The notes beneath the pieces were generated by a model. That model was not told the origin of the DNA and ran no database searches. It saw nothing but the letters and a program-made list of their open reading frames with translations. The position numbers and the translations under genes are program-made. From Algoriphagus sanaruensis (GTDB lineage: Bacteria; Bacteroidota; Bacteroidia; Cytophagales; Cyclobacteriaceae): a DNA stretch of 64,000 bases. The DNA lies in NCBI RefSeq assembly GCF_001593605.1, contig NZ_CP012836.1, forward strand, positions 2,422,501-2,486,500, in the 5' to 3' direction. Of this stretch, positions 35,845-44,802 are shown in pieces (position 1 is the first letter of the stretch; every line of letters starts with the position of its first letter).

Positions 35845-36789
35845 ATGAGAGAAGTTATTATCAATGGAGTCAGAGTCCGACCTGGTCAATCGGTAAATAT
35901 TGAACTTCCGATTGCAAAATTACCTACTCATACCCTCATTGATTTGCCCATTTTTATTCGCTCAGCAAAGGAACCCGGACCTACTGTTTTGATCTCTGGG
36001 GGTGTTCATGGTGATGAAATAAATGGAGTTGTCACAGCAAAAAAGATTTTAGAAGAATTTGACCATGGCCTTTCCCTTCAAAAAGGAACTTTGATTTTTA
36101 TTCCATTGGTGAATATCTATGGATTTTTATCCAACAGTCGGACTTTTCCTGATGGGAGAGATTTGAATCGAAGTTTTCCCGGCAGTAAAAAGGGCTCTTT
36201 GGCATCCCGTATTGCTTTTATATTGAGTGAAGAAATTATTCCTCAGATTGACTATGGGATCGATTTTCATACAGGAGGAAGGATGCTGTCTAATCATCCC
36301 CAGATTCGAGTTGATTTCAAGGATAAAGTAGGGGTAGAGCTAGCAAAAGCCTTTGGTACTCATTACGTAGTACCTTCTAAACATATTGATAAATCATTCC
36401 GAAAGACGGCATTCAAAGCAAGAAAGCACCTTTTGGTTTTTGAAGGTGGGGAATCGATGCGACTCGATAATTATGCGATCGAGGAGGGGATTTTGGGGAC
36501 CAAACGTCTGCTCAATCACCTAGAGATGATTGAGGCATATCATGAGAAGAAAGAAACTATCGTTTTGAAAGACAGCGAATGGATAAGAGCAAAAGCCTCT
36601 GGGATTTTTTATTCCTCTGTCAAGCTTGGAGATTTTGTCAAGAAGGGAGAAATCTTAGCAAGAATCTCGGATCCATATGGCCAAGTGGTGGTTCCGATTA
36701 AAGCGACTACCAATGGGCACATCATTGGATTAAATAATAACCCCGTAATCAATGTAGGGGATGCGCTGATTCATTTAGGTAAGGAATAA
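35845..36789 (+). CDS. Succinylglutamate desuccinylase / aspartoacylase family zinc hydrolase
   Basis: 314 residues from ATG 35845 (MREVIINGV). The longer frame starts with a GTG at 35794 only 11 bases from the murB start and next to a TTAATTTG promoter-like box, so I reject it. The zinc ligands are His55 and Glu58 (GGVHGDE) and a later His in IDFHTGGR (about 145), and a C-terminal lipoyl-like beta domain (GDFVKKGEILARISD) follows. It probably removes an acyl group from an amino-acid-type substrate, which is unknown here. Confidence 0.88.
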   Translation: MREVIINGVRVRPGQSVNIELPIAKLPTHTLIDLPIFIRSAKEPGPTVLISGGVHGDEINGVVTAKKILEEFDHGLSLQKGTLIFIPLVNIYGFLSNSRTFPDGRDLNRSFPGSKKGSLASRIAFILSEEIIPQIDYGIDFHTGGRMLSNHPQIRVDFKDKVGVELAKAFGTHYVVPSKHIDKSFRKTAFKARKHLLVFEGGESMRLDNYAIEEGILGTKRLLNHLEMIEAYHEKKETIVLKDSEWIRAKASGIFYSSVKLGDFVKKGEILARISDPYGQVVVPIKATTNGHIIGLNNNPVINVGDALIHLGKE

Positions 36790-36820
36790 AAAAACAGCAC
36801 TAAAAGATTCCAGTGCTGTT
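36787..36820 (-). terminator. Intrinsic terminator of the phosphohexomutase gene
   Basis: Minus-strand stem AACAGCACT / AGTGCTGTT with seven T, 19 bases past the stop codon. Confidence 0.85.
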
Positions 36821-36838
36821 CATTGAGATAAAAACTAT

Positions 36839-38569
36839 TTAGCTGAAATAGGCTCTAAGTCCGTCCAATTTTTTCACCATTTCTGCTTCTACTTTTCGAT
36901 AATCTTCTGGATTACTCAAATTTCCATTGACCGAAAAGTAATACTTGATTTTTGGTTCTGTACCAGATGGTCTGGCTGAAATTTTACTTCCATCAGCCAA
37001 ATAAAACTGCATTACATTTGATTTGTCCATGTCTAATTTTTCTACTTGGCCGCTTTTAGGATCAGTAATCGTAGAATTTTTGACATCGACAATTTTTACC
37101 ACCTCTGAACCATTCATTTCTTTTGGAGGATTCGTTCTAAAGTCTGCCATCAACTTTTGAATTTGCTCTGCTCCATCTTTTCCTTTCTTGGTTACAGAAA
37201 TTAAAGACTCTTTATAGAAGCCAAATTGATGGTAGATTTCAGCTAATACTTGAAATACATTTTTGCCTTGTGTTTTGTAATAGGCGATCACTTCTGCTAC
37301 CATGGCACATGCGCTGACTCCGTCTTTATCTCTTACAAAATCCCCAACTAGATAGCCGTAAGATTCTTCTCCACCACCAATAAAGCTTTCTTTTCCTTCC
37401 AAATCCCGGATGATTGCGGCAATGTTTTTAAACCCTGTTAAAACATTGAAGCATTTAACACCAAACCCAGCAGCAATTTGGTTTATCAGTTCTGTGGTGA
37501 CAATGGTATTGACCATAAACTGCTTTCCATCCAGCTTGCCAGCTTCCTTCCATCGTGAAAGGAGGTAGTAGGTCAAAAGCGTTCCAGTTTGGTTGCCATT
37601 CAATAATTCAAATTCACCGGCCTCGTTTGGAACTACAGCAGCATATCGATCGCCATCAGGGTCACATGCAAGTACCAACTCCGCACCAACTTTTTTTCCA
37701 AGTTCAATGGATAGTGTGAGGGCTTCTGCTTCCTCAGGATTTGGATAAATCACAGTTGGGAAGGTGCCATCGGGGTCGATTTGTTCCTTGACCACATGGA
37801 TGTTTTCAAAACCAAACGCTTTCAAGGCAGCAGGAACCATTTTTCCGGATGCTCCATGAATTGGGGAAAAGACGATTGGCATTGATTTTTGGGCTTGAAT
37901 CTCTGCAGGCGATAAACTCAAGCTTTTTACTTTTTCCAAATAAATCGCATCAAAGTCCTCTTCAATGTATTGGATTAACGCATCGTTTTTATTCCAATTC
38001 ACTAAGTCAAAAGAGGTGATTTGCTGTACCTCATGGATGATATTGGTGTCATGAGGAGCGACTACTTGGGCACCATCCTCCCAATACGCTTTATAGCCAT
38101 TGTATTCTTTAGGATTGTGAGAAGCCGTGATCATGACCCCTGATTTGCAACCAAAGTACCGAACGGCAAATGACAGCATTGGGGTTGGTCTCATTTCTCT
38201 GAAATAGAGTACTTTAATTCCATTTGCCGTTAGCACATCGGCAGTGGTTTTGGCAAAAAGCGTATTATTGATGCGGCTGTCATGAGTAATTGCAACCTTA
38301 ATGTCTTGGCCTGGGAAGCATTTTAGAAGGTAATTTGCCAATCCTTGCGTGGCCATCCCTACCGTATATACATTCATTCGGTTGGTGCCAACTCCCATTA
38401 AACCTCTCAATCCTCCAGTTCCAAATTCAAGATCCTGATAAAAGGAATCAATCAATTCGGTAGGATTTTCATCAATCAATTTTTGGATGCTTGATTTGGT
38501 TACTGCATCCACATTTCCATCCAGCCAGCTTTGTGCTTTGGCTAGGATTGCAGGGTCGATAGAACTCAT
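36839..38569 (-). CDS. Phosphoglucomutase / phosphomannomutase family enzyme
   Basis: 576-residue alpha-D-phosphohexomutase that interconverts hexose 1- and 6-phosphates through a phosphoserine. Active-site Ser150 is in ITASHNPKEYNGYK, the Mg2+ loop is DPDGDRYA, GGEESYG is the sugar loop and RPSGTEPKIKYYF the C-terminal phosphate clamp. The length is that of the bacterial phospho-sugar mutases similar to eukaryotic PGM2. It is monocistronic. Confidence 0.93.
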   Translation of the reverse strand: MSSIDPAILAKAQSWLDGNVDAVTKSSIQKLIDENPTELIDSFYQDLEFGTGGLRGLMGVGTNRMNVYTVGMATQGLANYLLKCFPGQDIKVAITHDSRINNTLFAKTTADVLTANGIKVLYFREMRPTPMLSFAVRYFGCKSGVMITASHNPKEYNGYKAYWEDGAQVVAPHDTNIIHEVQQITSFDLVNWNKNDALIQYIEEDFDAIYLEKVKSLSLSPAEIQAQKSMPIVFSPIHGASGKMVPAALKAFGFENIHVVKEQIDPDGTFPTVIYPNPEEAEALTLSIELGKKVGAELVLACDPDGDRYAAVVPNEAGEFELLNGNQTGTLLTYYLLSRWKEAGKLDGKQFMVNTIVTTELINQIAAGFGVKCFNVLTGFKNIAAIIRDLEGKESFIGGGEESYGYLVGDFVRDKDGVSACAMVAEVIAYYKTQGKNVFQVLAEIYHQFGFYKESLISVTKKGKDGAEQIQKLMADFRTNPPKEMNGSEVVKIVDVKNSTITDPKSGQVEKLDMDKSNVMQFYLADGSKISARPSGTEPKIKYYFSVNGNLSNPEDYRKVEAEMVKKLDGLRAYFS

Positions 38570-38746
38570 TTTTTTAAAAATTTCTGTGTGTTTCTAAGTT
38601 ATGGAAAATGTCAAAAAATGAAACGCTGTTTTTGAAAATGAATGAATTTTACCCTTTAAAACTATTTTTTGCCCCCTTGAGGCCACCCAATTTTTATTCC
38701 TCACGATAAGGACTATTTTAGAATCCATATTTCACCCGGGAATTTC

Positions 38747-39478
38747 ATGATTCTACATTCGCTTCACATCTCTTTTCTTTCCCTTTTTTTAACCTTTTCT
38801 GCCCAGCTAAATTCTCATCATTTATTTGATTCAATGATCCGAAATGAAGGAATCGTTGTTCGAGAGTCAACGATTGATTTACAAATTCGAGTTGGGCACA
38901 AATTATATGTATTTGGGAAAACCAGTGGCAATTTGGAAAAGGTGAAAATAGGGATGCATGTATTGGAAATTTCTCAATCCAAGGAAATCCCAGGACTAGC
39001 TTCCAAACTCAAAAAGGTAGAATGGAAGAAGCAAAAGGATGGTTCGGTTACGATTAGTTCTCAATATGATCCTTGGCCAAATAGCTTGGTATGGTCCGTG
39101 TCATCTAATGGAGAACTTAAGTTGCATATTTCAGGATCTGCAGCTTTGGAAAAAGATCTAGCAGGATTGGGATTCTTTATTCCTGAACATGACCTTCAAG
39201 AGGTGAGAATCAATGATCAATTGATTCGGCAAGGATTTTCAGATAGCCTTTCGACATCCTATGCTACAGATAAAGCTCAAATTGATTTTTCTGAGGTGAA
39301 ACTGCTTGTGAAATCAGATGCTAAAGGATTTCAATTCATGACCAAAAACCTAACAGTAGCTAATGATACGGCTGATTTATTCTTTTATTTCCCTCAACTT
39401 TCCTCAACCGGCTCTAAATCATCCAGCTCAGATTCTCCATCAAATTCTTCTACCACTTTATGGTTTGACTTTCAATAG
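38747..39478 (+). CDS. Secreted protein of unknown function next to a GH2 enzyme
   Basis: 243 residues with a probable signal peptide (hydrophobic stretch to about 20). The body is beta-rich: NSLVWSVSSNGELKLHISG and LGFFIPEHDLQEV look like a sandwich domain of the kind found in large glycosidases or their accessory modules, but I cannot name a family. The C-terminus is Ser-rich and ends in an aromatic residue (LWFDF). It is 29 bases upstream of the GH2 gene on the same strand, so it may be part of the same glycan-acting unit. The 177 bases before it show no certain promoter. Confidence 0.6.
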   Translation: MILHSLHISFLSLFLTFSAQLNSHHLFDSMIRNEGIVVRESTIDLQIRVGHKLYVFGKTSGNLEKVKIGMHVLEISQSKEIPGLASKLKKVEWKKQKDGSVTISSQYDPWPNSLVWSVSSNGELKLHISGSAALEKDLAGLGFFIPEHDLQEVRINDQLIRQGFSDSLSTSYATDKAQIDFSEVKLLVKSDAKGFQFMTKNLTVANDTADLFFYFPQLSSTGSKSSSSDSPSNSSTTLWFDFQ

Positions 39479-39507
39479 ATCAACATTCAACCCTAATAAC
39501 CTAACCT

Positions 39508-41322
39508 ATGAAACGTTTTTTCTTTCTCATTTTATTAGCTTCTTCTTTATCGGTCCTCGGACAAGAGGCTAGACTGAAAACACCTTGGACTGATGCTGTA
39601 AATGCTGACGCTCCTCATACCGAATATCCAAGACCCCAACTGGTCAGATCTGCTTGGCAAAATCTAAATGGGCAATGGGATTACGCAATTTTACCTAAAG
39701 GCAGTCTCCCTGAGACTGGGTTTGCTGGGAAAATAACTGTTCCGTTTCCTGTCGAATCCTATTTATCTGGAGTTCAAAAGGAAGTAGGAGCAGAGAATGA
39801 ACTCTGGTACGAAAAGTCCTTTGATCTGAGTTTGGATCGAAAAAACAAACGGACCATTCTTCACTTTGGCGCATCAGATTGGGAAACTGAAGTTTGGGTC
39901 AATGGAGTGTCTGTAGGTACTCACCAAGGAGGGTTTGATGGATTTTCCTTTGATATTACTGATCAACTTGCTAAAAGTAAATCTCAAACGATCCGGGTGA
40001 GAGTTTGGGATCCAAGCGATGTTGGACCTCAGCCTAGAGGCAAGCAGGTCAAAGCTCCTCGGGGAATTTGGTACACTCCGGTCACGGGCATTTGGCAGAC
40101 CGTTTGGTTGGAATCTGTTCCAGTTGATCACATTGTTTCGAGCTATTCTTCCACCGATTGGCAAAATGGAGTTCAAGTGTTTTATCCTAAAGTAGCTACT
40201 TCCAAAGAAGGGCTGGAAGTAGAAGTAGTCATAAAATCCGGAGAGACAATAGTTGGAACTTTCAAAGGAAAAGCAAATCAACCTATACCAGTAAAAATAA
40301 CCGATCCCAATGCCTGGTCGCCAGATTCTCCATTTCTATATGATGTTTCGATCCAACTGTTCGAAGGAAAAAAACTTATCGAATCAGTCCAATCTTATGC
40401 AGCCTATAGAGACATCCAGATGGCGAAATCTTCGGATGGTCATCAACGAATGTTTCTAAACGGTAAGCCACTATTTCATTATGGCCCATTGGATCAGGGA
40501 TGGTGGCCTGATGGATTGTACACAGCTCCTACCGATGAAGCACTTCGATTTGATATTGAAAAGACAAAAGAAATGGGCTTCAATATGATTCGGAAACATG
40601 TCAAAGTGGAGCCTGCTAGATGGTATTACCATGCGGATCGATTGGGCTTATTGGTATGGCAAGATATGCCATCAGGAGATATGGGGAATCGTTGGGAAGT
40701 TCGCCCTGGAGTAATTCGGGAGGGAGTTGAAAAAGTAAGAACTGCAGAATCCGAAGAAATTTTCAAAAAGGAATGGCAAGAAATCATTCAGGAATTTAAA
40801 TTTTTCCCTTCCATCGTGGTGTGGGTTCCATTTAATGAAGCTTGGGGGCAATTTAAGACTGGGGAAATCGTAGAATTGACTCGAAAATTGGATAATACTC
40901 GGCTTATCAATTCGGCTTCTGGAGGGAACTTTGAAATGAATGGGAATACCGTCGTAGGTGATATCCTGGACTTGCACAATTATCCTGATCCAGTCATGCC
41001 TAATCCTAAGATTTTTGGAGCCAATTCAATTCTTGTTTTGGGTGAATTTGGAGGGCTTGGTCTTCCTTTGGAAGGGCATACTTGGCAATTAAAGGACAAT
41101 TGGGGGTATCAAAGTTTTTCTACCGAGGAAGAACTTAAGGCTAGGTATTCAGCATTGATCGATGATCTCGCGAAATACATTCCTCGAGGGCTGGCTGCTG
41201 CAGTTTATACGCAGACAACTGATGTGGAAATAGAAACCAATGGCTTGATGACCTATGACCGGCAGGTAATCAAAATTGCCCTAGATGAATTGAAAAAGTT
41301 GCATGAAAAACTGTATCGCTAA
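39508..41322 (+). CDS. Glycoside hydrolase family 2 enzyme (beta-galactosidase/glucuronidase type)
   Basis: Exported 604-residue glycosidase. Signal peptide (to about 21), sugar-binding jelly-roll domain (about 45-220) containing FGASDWETEVWVNG, immunoglobulin-like domain, then a TIM barrel. The general acid/base is Glu444 in VPFNEAWGQ and the nucleophile Glu513 in LGEFGG. The barrel end is short compared with E. coli LacZ, as in compact GH2 members. The precise sugar is unknown. A strong terminator follows the stop codon. Confidence 0.92.
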   Translation: MKRFFFLILLASSLSVLGQEARLKTPWTDAVNADAPHTEYPRPQLVRSAWQNLNGQWDYAILPKGSLPETGFAGKITVPFPVESYLSGVQKEVGAENELWYEKSFDLSLDRKNKRTILHFGASDWETEVWVNGVSVGTHQGGFDGFSFDITDQLAKSKSQTIRVRVWDPSDVGPQPRGKQVKAPRGIWYTPVTGIWQTVWLESVPVDHIVSSYSSTDWQNGVQVFYPKVATSKEGLEVEVVIKSGETIVGTFKGKANQPIPVKITDPNAWSPDSPFLYDVSIQLFEGKKLIESVQSYAAYRDIQMAKSSDGHQRMFLNGKPLFHYGPLDQGWWPDGLYTAPTDEALRFDIEKTKEMGFNMIRKHVKVEPARWYYHADRLGLLVWQDMPSGDMGNRWEVRPGVIREGVEKVRTAESEEIFKKEWQEIIQEFKFFPSIVVWVPFNEAWGQFKTGEIVELTRKLDNTRLINSASGGNFEMNGNTVVGDILDLHNYPDPVMPNPKIFGANSILVLGEFGGLGLPLEGHTWQLKDNWGYQSFSTEEELKARYSALIDDLAKYIPRGLAAAVYTQTTDVEIETNGLMTYDRQVIKIALDELKKLHEKLYR

Positions 41323-41332
41323 TTCAAAAAAA

Positions 41333-41372
41333 ACTACCCCTGATAAGAAGTTATCGGGGGTAGTTTTTTTTT
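41333..41372. terminator. Bidirectional intrinsic terminator
   Basis: Long stem (AAACTACCCC-TGATAA with its near complement, one G-T wobble) flanked by A and T runs between the convergent GH2 and HMA genes. Confidence 0.85.
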
Positions 41373-41373
41373 A

Positions 41374-41586
41374 TTACTCTTTTACCTGAGCAATAAAACC
41401 AGCTTTCAAGACTGCTTTTTTAATATCCTCCGCTTGAAGCTCTTCAGTTTCTACTGTTAAAGTTCGCTCATCGTCTTGCAAATCAACATTCCAAGACTCG
41501 ATTCCAGACTGCTCATTTAATTTTGGTGTTACTTTAGCCAGGCAATTGTTGCAGTTGATATTGGTTTTAAATTTTAGCGTTTTCAT
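41374..41586 (-). CDS. Heavy-metal-associated (HMA) domain protein, probable copper chaperone
   Basis: 70 residues forming a single ferredoxin-like HMA domain. The metal-binding CxxC is CNNC at about residues 12-15. It starts 73 bases after the copper ATPase stop on the same strand and is probably co-transcribed, so it should hand copper or another soft metal to that pump, or sense it. Length is normal for CopZ-like chaperones. Confidence 0.85.
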   Translation of the reverse strand: MKTLKFKTNINCNNCLAKVTPKLNEQSGIESWNVDLQDDERTLTVETEELQAEDIKKAVLKAGFIAQVKE

Positions 41587-41659
41587 AGATGTAGATGTTA
41601 TTCTCGTTTTTAAGAGATTTCAAATGAATTTTGAATCGGAAACTAGATTGTTTTTGAGT

Positions 41660-43894
41660 TTATAATTTTTTCGACTTCAAGCGTAGACTATTCAACACGA
41701 CCGACACCGAGCTAAATGCCATGGCACCACCCGCAATCATAGGATCAAGTAAGAATCCATTGAAAGGATACAATATTCCCGCCGCAACAGGTATTCCTAC
41801 CAAATTGTAAATAAAGGCCCAAAATAGGTTTTGTTTGATACCATTGACAGTCATTCGTGAGAGGTGAATCGCTTGAGGAATTTTCTCCAAATCAGAGGAA
41901 ATCAACGTGATTTTAGCCACGTCCATCGCGATATCTGATCCATGTCCCATAGCTATACTCACATCCGCTTGTGCCAATGCTTCTGAATCGTTGATTCCAT
42001 CACCAACCATTGCCACAATTTCACCTTTTGCTTGAAGTTGTTGAATCACGAGGGATTTGTCCGTGGGCAATACTCCACCTTGAAAGTGATCGATTCCAAC
42101 CTCGAGAGCAACCGCTTGAGCCGTTTGAGGATAATCTCCGGATAGCATATGAACCGAAATCCCCATTTTTTGCAATCGCTGAATGGCAGATTTCGAGGTT
42201 GCTTTGACTTGATCTCGAATTCCAATAATTGCTAAAACAGTCCTTTCATTGGCAAACCAAATCACCGTCTGCGCTTGATTTCCCCAATTCTTGGATTCCA
42301 ATTCCAATTCTTCCGGGATGGAAATGCCTTGCTCTTGAACTAGCGTTTGATTTCCGATGAAATACCGTTTTCCTTCCACGATTCCTGAAATTCCCTTACC
42401 GGTAAAGCTTTCAAATTCAAGGATAGGAAGGGAATTGATCCCCTGTTCTTTTACATCAAGTAGCACGGCCTCTGCTAAAGGATGTTCAGATTTTGACTCA
42501 AGAGCATAAAGTACTGACCTTAAAAAGTCTTGATCTTTGGAGTCCACCTGGTTTGAAAATTCCATTTTTTGAACCCTGGGTTTTCCTTCCGTAATGGTTC
42601 CCGTTTTATCAAGGACAACCGTAGTGACTCGATGACCTATTTCCAAGCTTTCAGCATCACTGATTAGAATTTGATTTTCGGCTCCTTTTCCCATCCCAAC
42701 CATGATTGCGGTTGGCGTGGCTAGACCCAACGCACAAGGACAGGCAATCACCAAAACAGAAACACTTGCTAACAGAGCATGTGAAAAGGAATTTTGGTCT
42801 CCAAAAACCAACCAAACAATAAATGTGAAGATGGAAATGACAAGTACACTTGGAACGAATATTCCAGCAATTTTATCAACCAGTTTTTGAACTGGGGCCT
42901 TACTTCCTTGGGCCTCTTGTACCCGTTGGATAATTTGAGCCAATAGGGTAGTGGCGCCCACTTTTTGAGCAATGATTTCCAGACTTCCTTTTCGATTAAT
43001 GGTGCCTGCAAAAACCTGGTCCCCTGTCTCCTTCAAAACAGGAATAGGCTCTCCGCTAATCATGCTTTCATCGACATAGCTCTTTCCTGCGCTGACTTCT
43101 CCGTCGACAGGAATTTTCTCTCCAGGTTTGATTTGGATTATGTCTCCAATCTGTACATCCTCAATTTTAATCACAACTGACTGGCCGTCTTGAATCCGGG
43201 TTAGTGTTTTGGGTTGAAGGCCAATTAACTTCTTTAGGGCAGTGCCAGTCTGGGATTTTGCTCGTTCTTCCAATAATTTCCCGAAGGAAATAAAGACGAT
43301 GATCACTGTAGCCGCTTCATAATAAACATGAGGATGAAGTCCCTGCTGTTTCCAAAATGAAGGAAAAAGCGTATTGAAAAGCGAAAACAGGAATGCAATT
43401 CCTGTACTCAATGCCACAAGTGTATCCATATTGGCTTTGCCATGCTTGGCTTGCTTCCAAGCGTGGATGTAAAAATTCCTTCCAAAATATCCGATAACTG
43501 GAATACTTAAGGCCAAACTGATCCATTTTCCAGCTTCCCAATTCATCAGAAACATCCCAATGATAAAAATGGGTAGGGTAAGGATGGCCGCGCCTATTGT
43601 CCGTTTTTTGATTTCTGCATAGGCTTTTTGCTGCTCCTCACGGACAGATTCTTCTAGGTTTTTCGAATCAAGAACTAAACCATAACCTACGTCCTGAAGG
43701 GCTGCATTTAAACCATCTGGATTGATTTGATCATCATATTCTACCATCACGGTAGAATTGGCAAAATTGACCGAGGCTGAATGAACCCCATCCGTGTATT
43801 GAAGAATCGTTTCTACACTCGAGGCGCAAGCTGCACAAGTCATTCCAGTTACAGGAAAAGTTTGCTTGTGGACTTTTTCGGAATTAGTAGTCAT
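41660..43894 (-). CDS. copA: Copper-translocating P1B-type ATPase
   Basis: 744-residue metal pump: one N-terminal HMA domain with CAAC at 20-23, eight expected membrane helices, the ion-binding CPC at 385-387, the phosphorylation motif DKTGT with Asp429, SEHPLAEA in the ATP pocket, and hinge GDGINDSEAL. The single CPC and HMA fit a Cu(I) exporter. It is upstream of the small HMA protein gene on the minus strand, 73 bases apart. No regulator is adjacent. Confidence 0.93.
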   Translation of the reverse strand: MTTNSEKVHKQTFPVTGMTCAACASSVETILQYTDGVHSASVNFANSTVMVEYDDQINPDGLNAALQDVGYGLVLDSKNLEESVREEQQKAYAEIKKRTIGAAILTLPIFIIGMFLMNWEAGKWISLALSIPVIGYFGRNFYIHAWKQAKHGKANMDTLVALSTGIAFLFSLFNTLFPSFWKQQGLHPHVYYEAATVIIVFISFGKLLEERAKSQTGTALKKLIGLQPKTLTRIQDGQSVVIKIEDVQIGDIIQIKPGEKIPVDGEVSAGKSYVDESMISGEPIPVLKETGDQVFAGTINRKGSLEIIAQKVGATTLLAQIIQRVQEAQGSKAPVQKLVDKIAGIFVPSVLVISIFTFIVWLVFGDQNSFSHALLASVSVLVIACPCALGLATPTAIMVGMGKGAENQILISDAESLEIGHRVTTVVLDKTGTITEGKPRVQKMEFSNQVDSKDQDFLRSVLYALESKSEHPLAEAVLLDVKEQGINSLPILEFESFTGKGISGIVEGKRYFIGNQTLVQEQGISIPEELELESKNWGNQAQTVIWFANERTVLAIIGIRDQVKATSKSAIQRLQKMGISVHMLSGDYPQTAQAVALEVGIDHFQGGVLPTDKSLVIQQLQAKGEIVAMVGDGINDSEALAQADVSIAMGHGSDIAMDVAKITLISSDLEKIPQAIHLSRMTVNGIKQNLFWAFIYNLVGIPVAAGILYPFNGFLLDPMIAGGAMAFSSVSVVLNSLRLKSKKL

Positions 43895-43981
43895 TAGACA
43901 AATATCCGAATTTGAAGAGTGGAAAAAGTTACACCATTTTGGAAAAAAGTATCAAGATTTTGACTTGTAGCTTTAAAGAGG

Positions 43982-44410
43982 TTAATCCTCCATCAAGTCA
44001 TGCTTTTTCAAAAAATCCAATAAGTCCTTAGCTGCTAAAGGCTTTTGGATGTAATCCAAAACCTCTGCATAAGAGAAGGCCTTAGCACGATCTGAAGAAT
44101 CTATCGAGCTTGTAATGATTGAAATCGCAAAATGATTTTTGTCTTTCACTTCTAGTTCCTTGAATGCATCTAAAAATCCCCAACCATCCATAATAGGCAT
44201 GTTGATGTCCAAAAGAATTAAAATAGGTTGCCCTGCTATTAACTCCTTTTTTGAAATCTTTTCTTTGATGTATTCAATTCCTTGAAGACCATTTTCGAAT
44301 TGTGTAACGGGACTTAAAAAATCAAGATTTTTAAGGATCCTTTTCCCAACCATCCTGACTATCGAATCGTCGTCAATCATGATGATTTCTTGGACTTTGT
44401 ACTCCGCCAT
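43982..44410 (-). CDS. Receiver-only response regulator
   Basis: 142 residues, a single receiver: IMIDDDSIVR at the acidic pocket, phospho-acceptor Asp in LLDINMPIMDGWGF and Lys in IQKPL. I start at ATG 44410 (MAEYKVQE); six residues of extra frame upstream are ignored. It has an exact promoter at 44426-44456. A membrane histidine kinase without a receiver lies divergently 393 bases away and could be its partner, which is an inference. Confidence 0.88.
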   Translation of the reverse strand: MAEYKVQEIIMIDDDSIVRMVGKRILKNLDFLSPVTQFENGLQGIEYIKEKISKKELIAGQPILILLDINMPIMDGWGFLDAFKELEVKDKNHFAISIITSSIDSSDRAKAFSYAEVLDYIQKPLAAKDLLDFLKKHDLMED

Positions 44411-44802
44411 TTTTTTTGATTTGGTCAAAAATATTTTATCCGAGTGGTTATTCCAAAAAATAAATGGAATGAAAATCCTATCGGGGGTTAAAATCCAGTA
44501 TTCTCAAAGGTTAATTTTAAGCTTTTTCTAGCCAGTAATTGGATTTTTTTGCTCTTTAATTTCACCAATTAAGTTTGACTCACGTTTACAAAATAATGCG
44601 GTTTATTTCAATTTAAGTTCTGTTTTTCTAATAAATATAAATAAACCAATATACTATTTAATCATTTTAATTAAATGTATTAAAAATTAAAATTATGAGT
44701 ATAAATAATTGTTGGAGGCGTGCTTTTTAATCCTTCTTTTTTTAAATGTGTATATTATACATGCTATTATTAAAAAAATTACTTTGCGGATATTTTAGAG
44801 AC
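44411..44802. other. Gene-free AT-rich intergenic stretch
   Basis: About 390 bases between the divergent regulator and kinase genes. It holds the regulator promoter, a TTACTTTG one-mismatch -7 box 24 bases before ATG 44803, and an 11-codon mini-frame (MSINNCWRRAF) near 44695 that I do not believe. Nothing else is recognisable. Confidence 0.5.
44426..44456 (-). promoter_or_regulatory. Promoter of the second receiver-only regulator
   Basis: Minus strand: TTG (44454-44456), 20 bases, exact TATTTTTG (44426-44433). Confidence 0.75.

Noticed and set aside
44695..44730. Eleven-codon mini-frame resembling a leader peptide
   Set aside because: No terminator pair or repeat of codons typical of an attenuator, and AT-rich chance frames are common.
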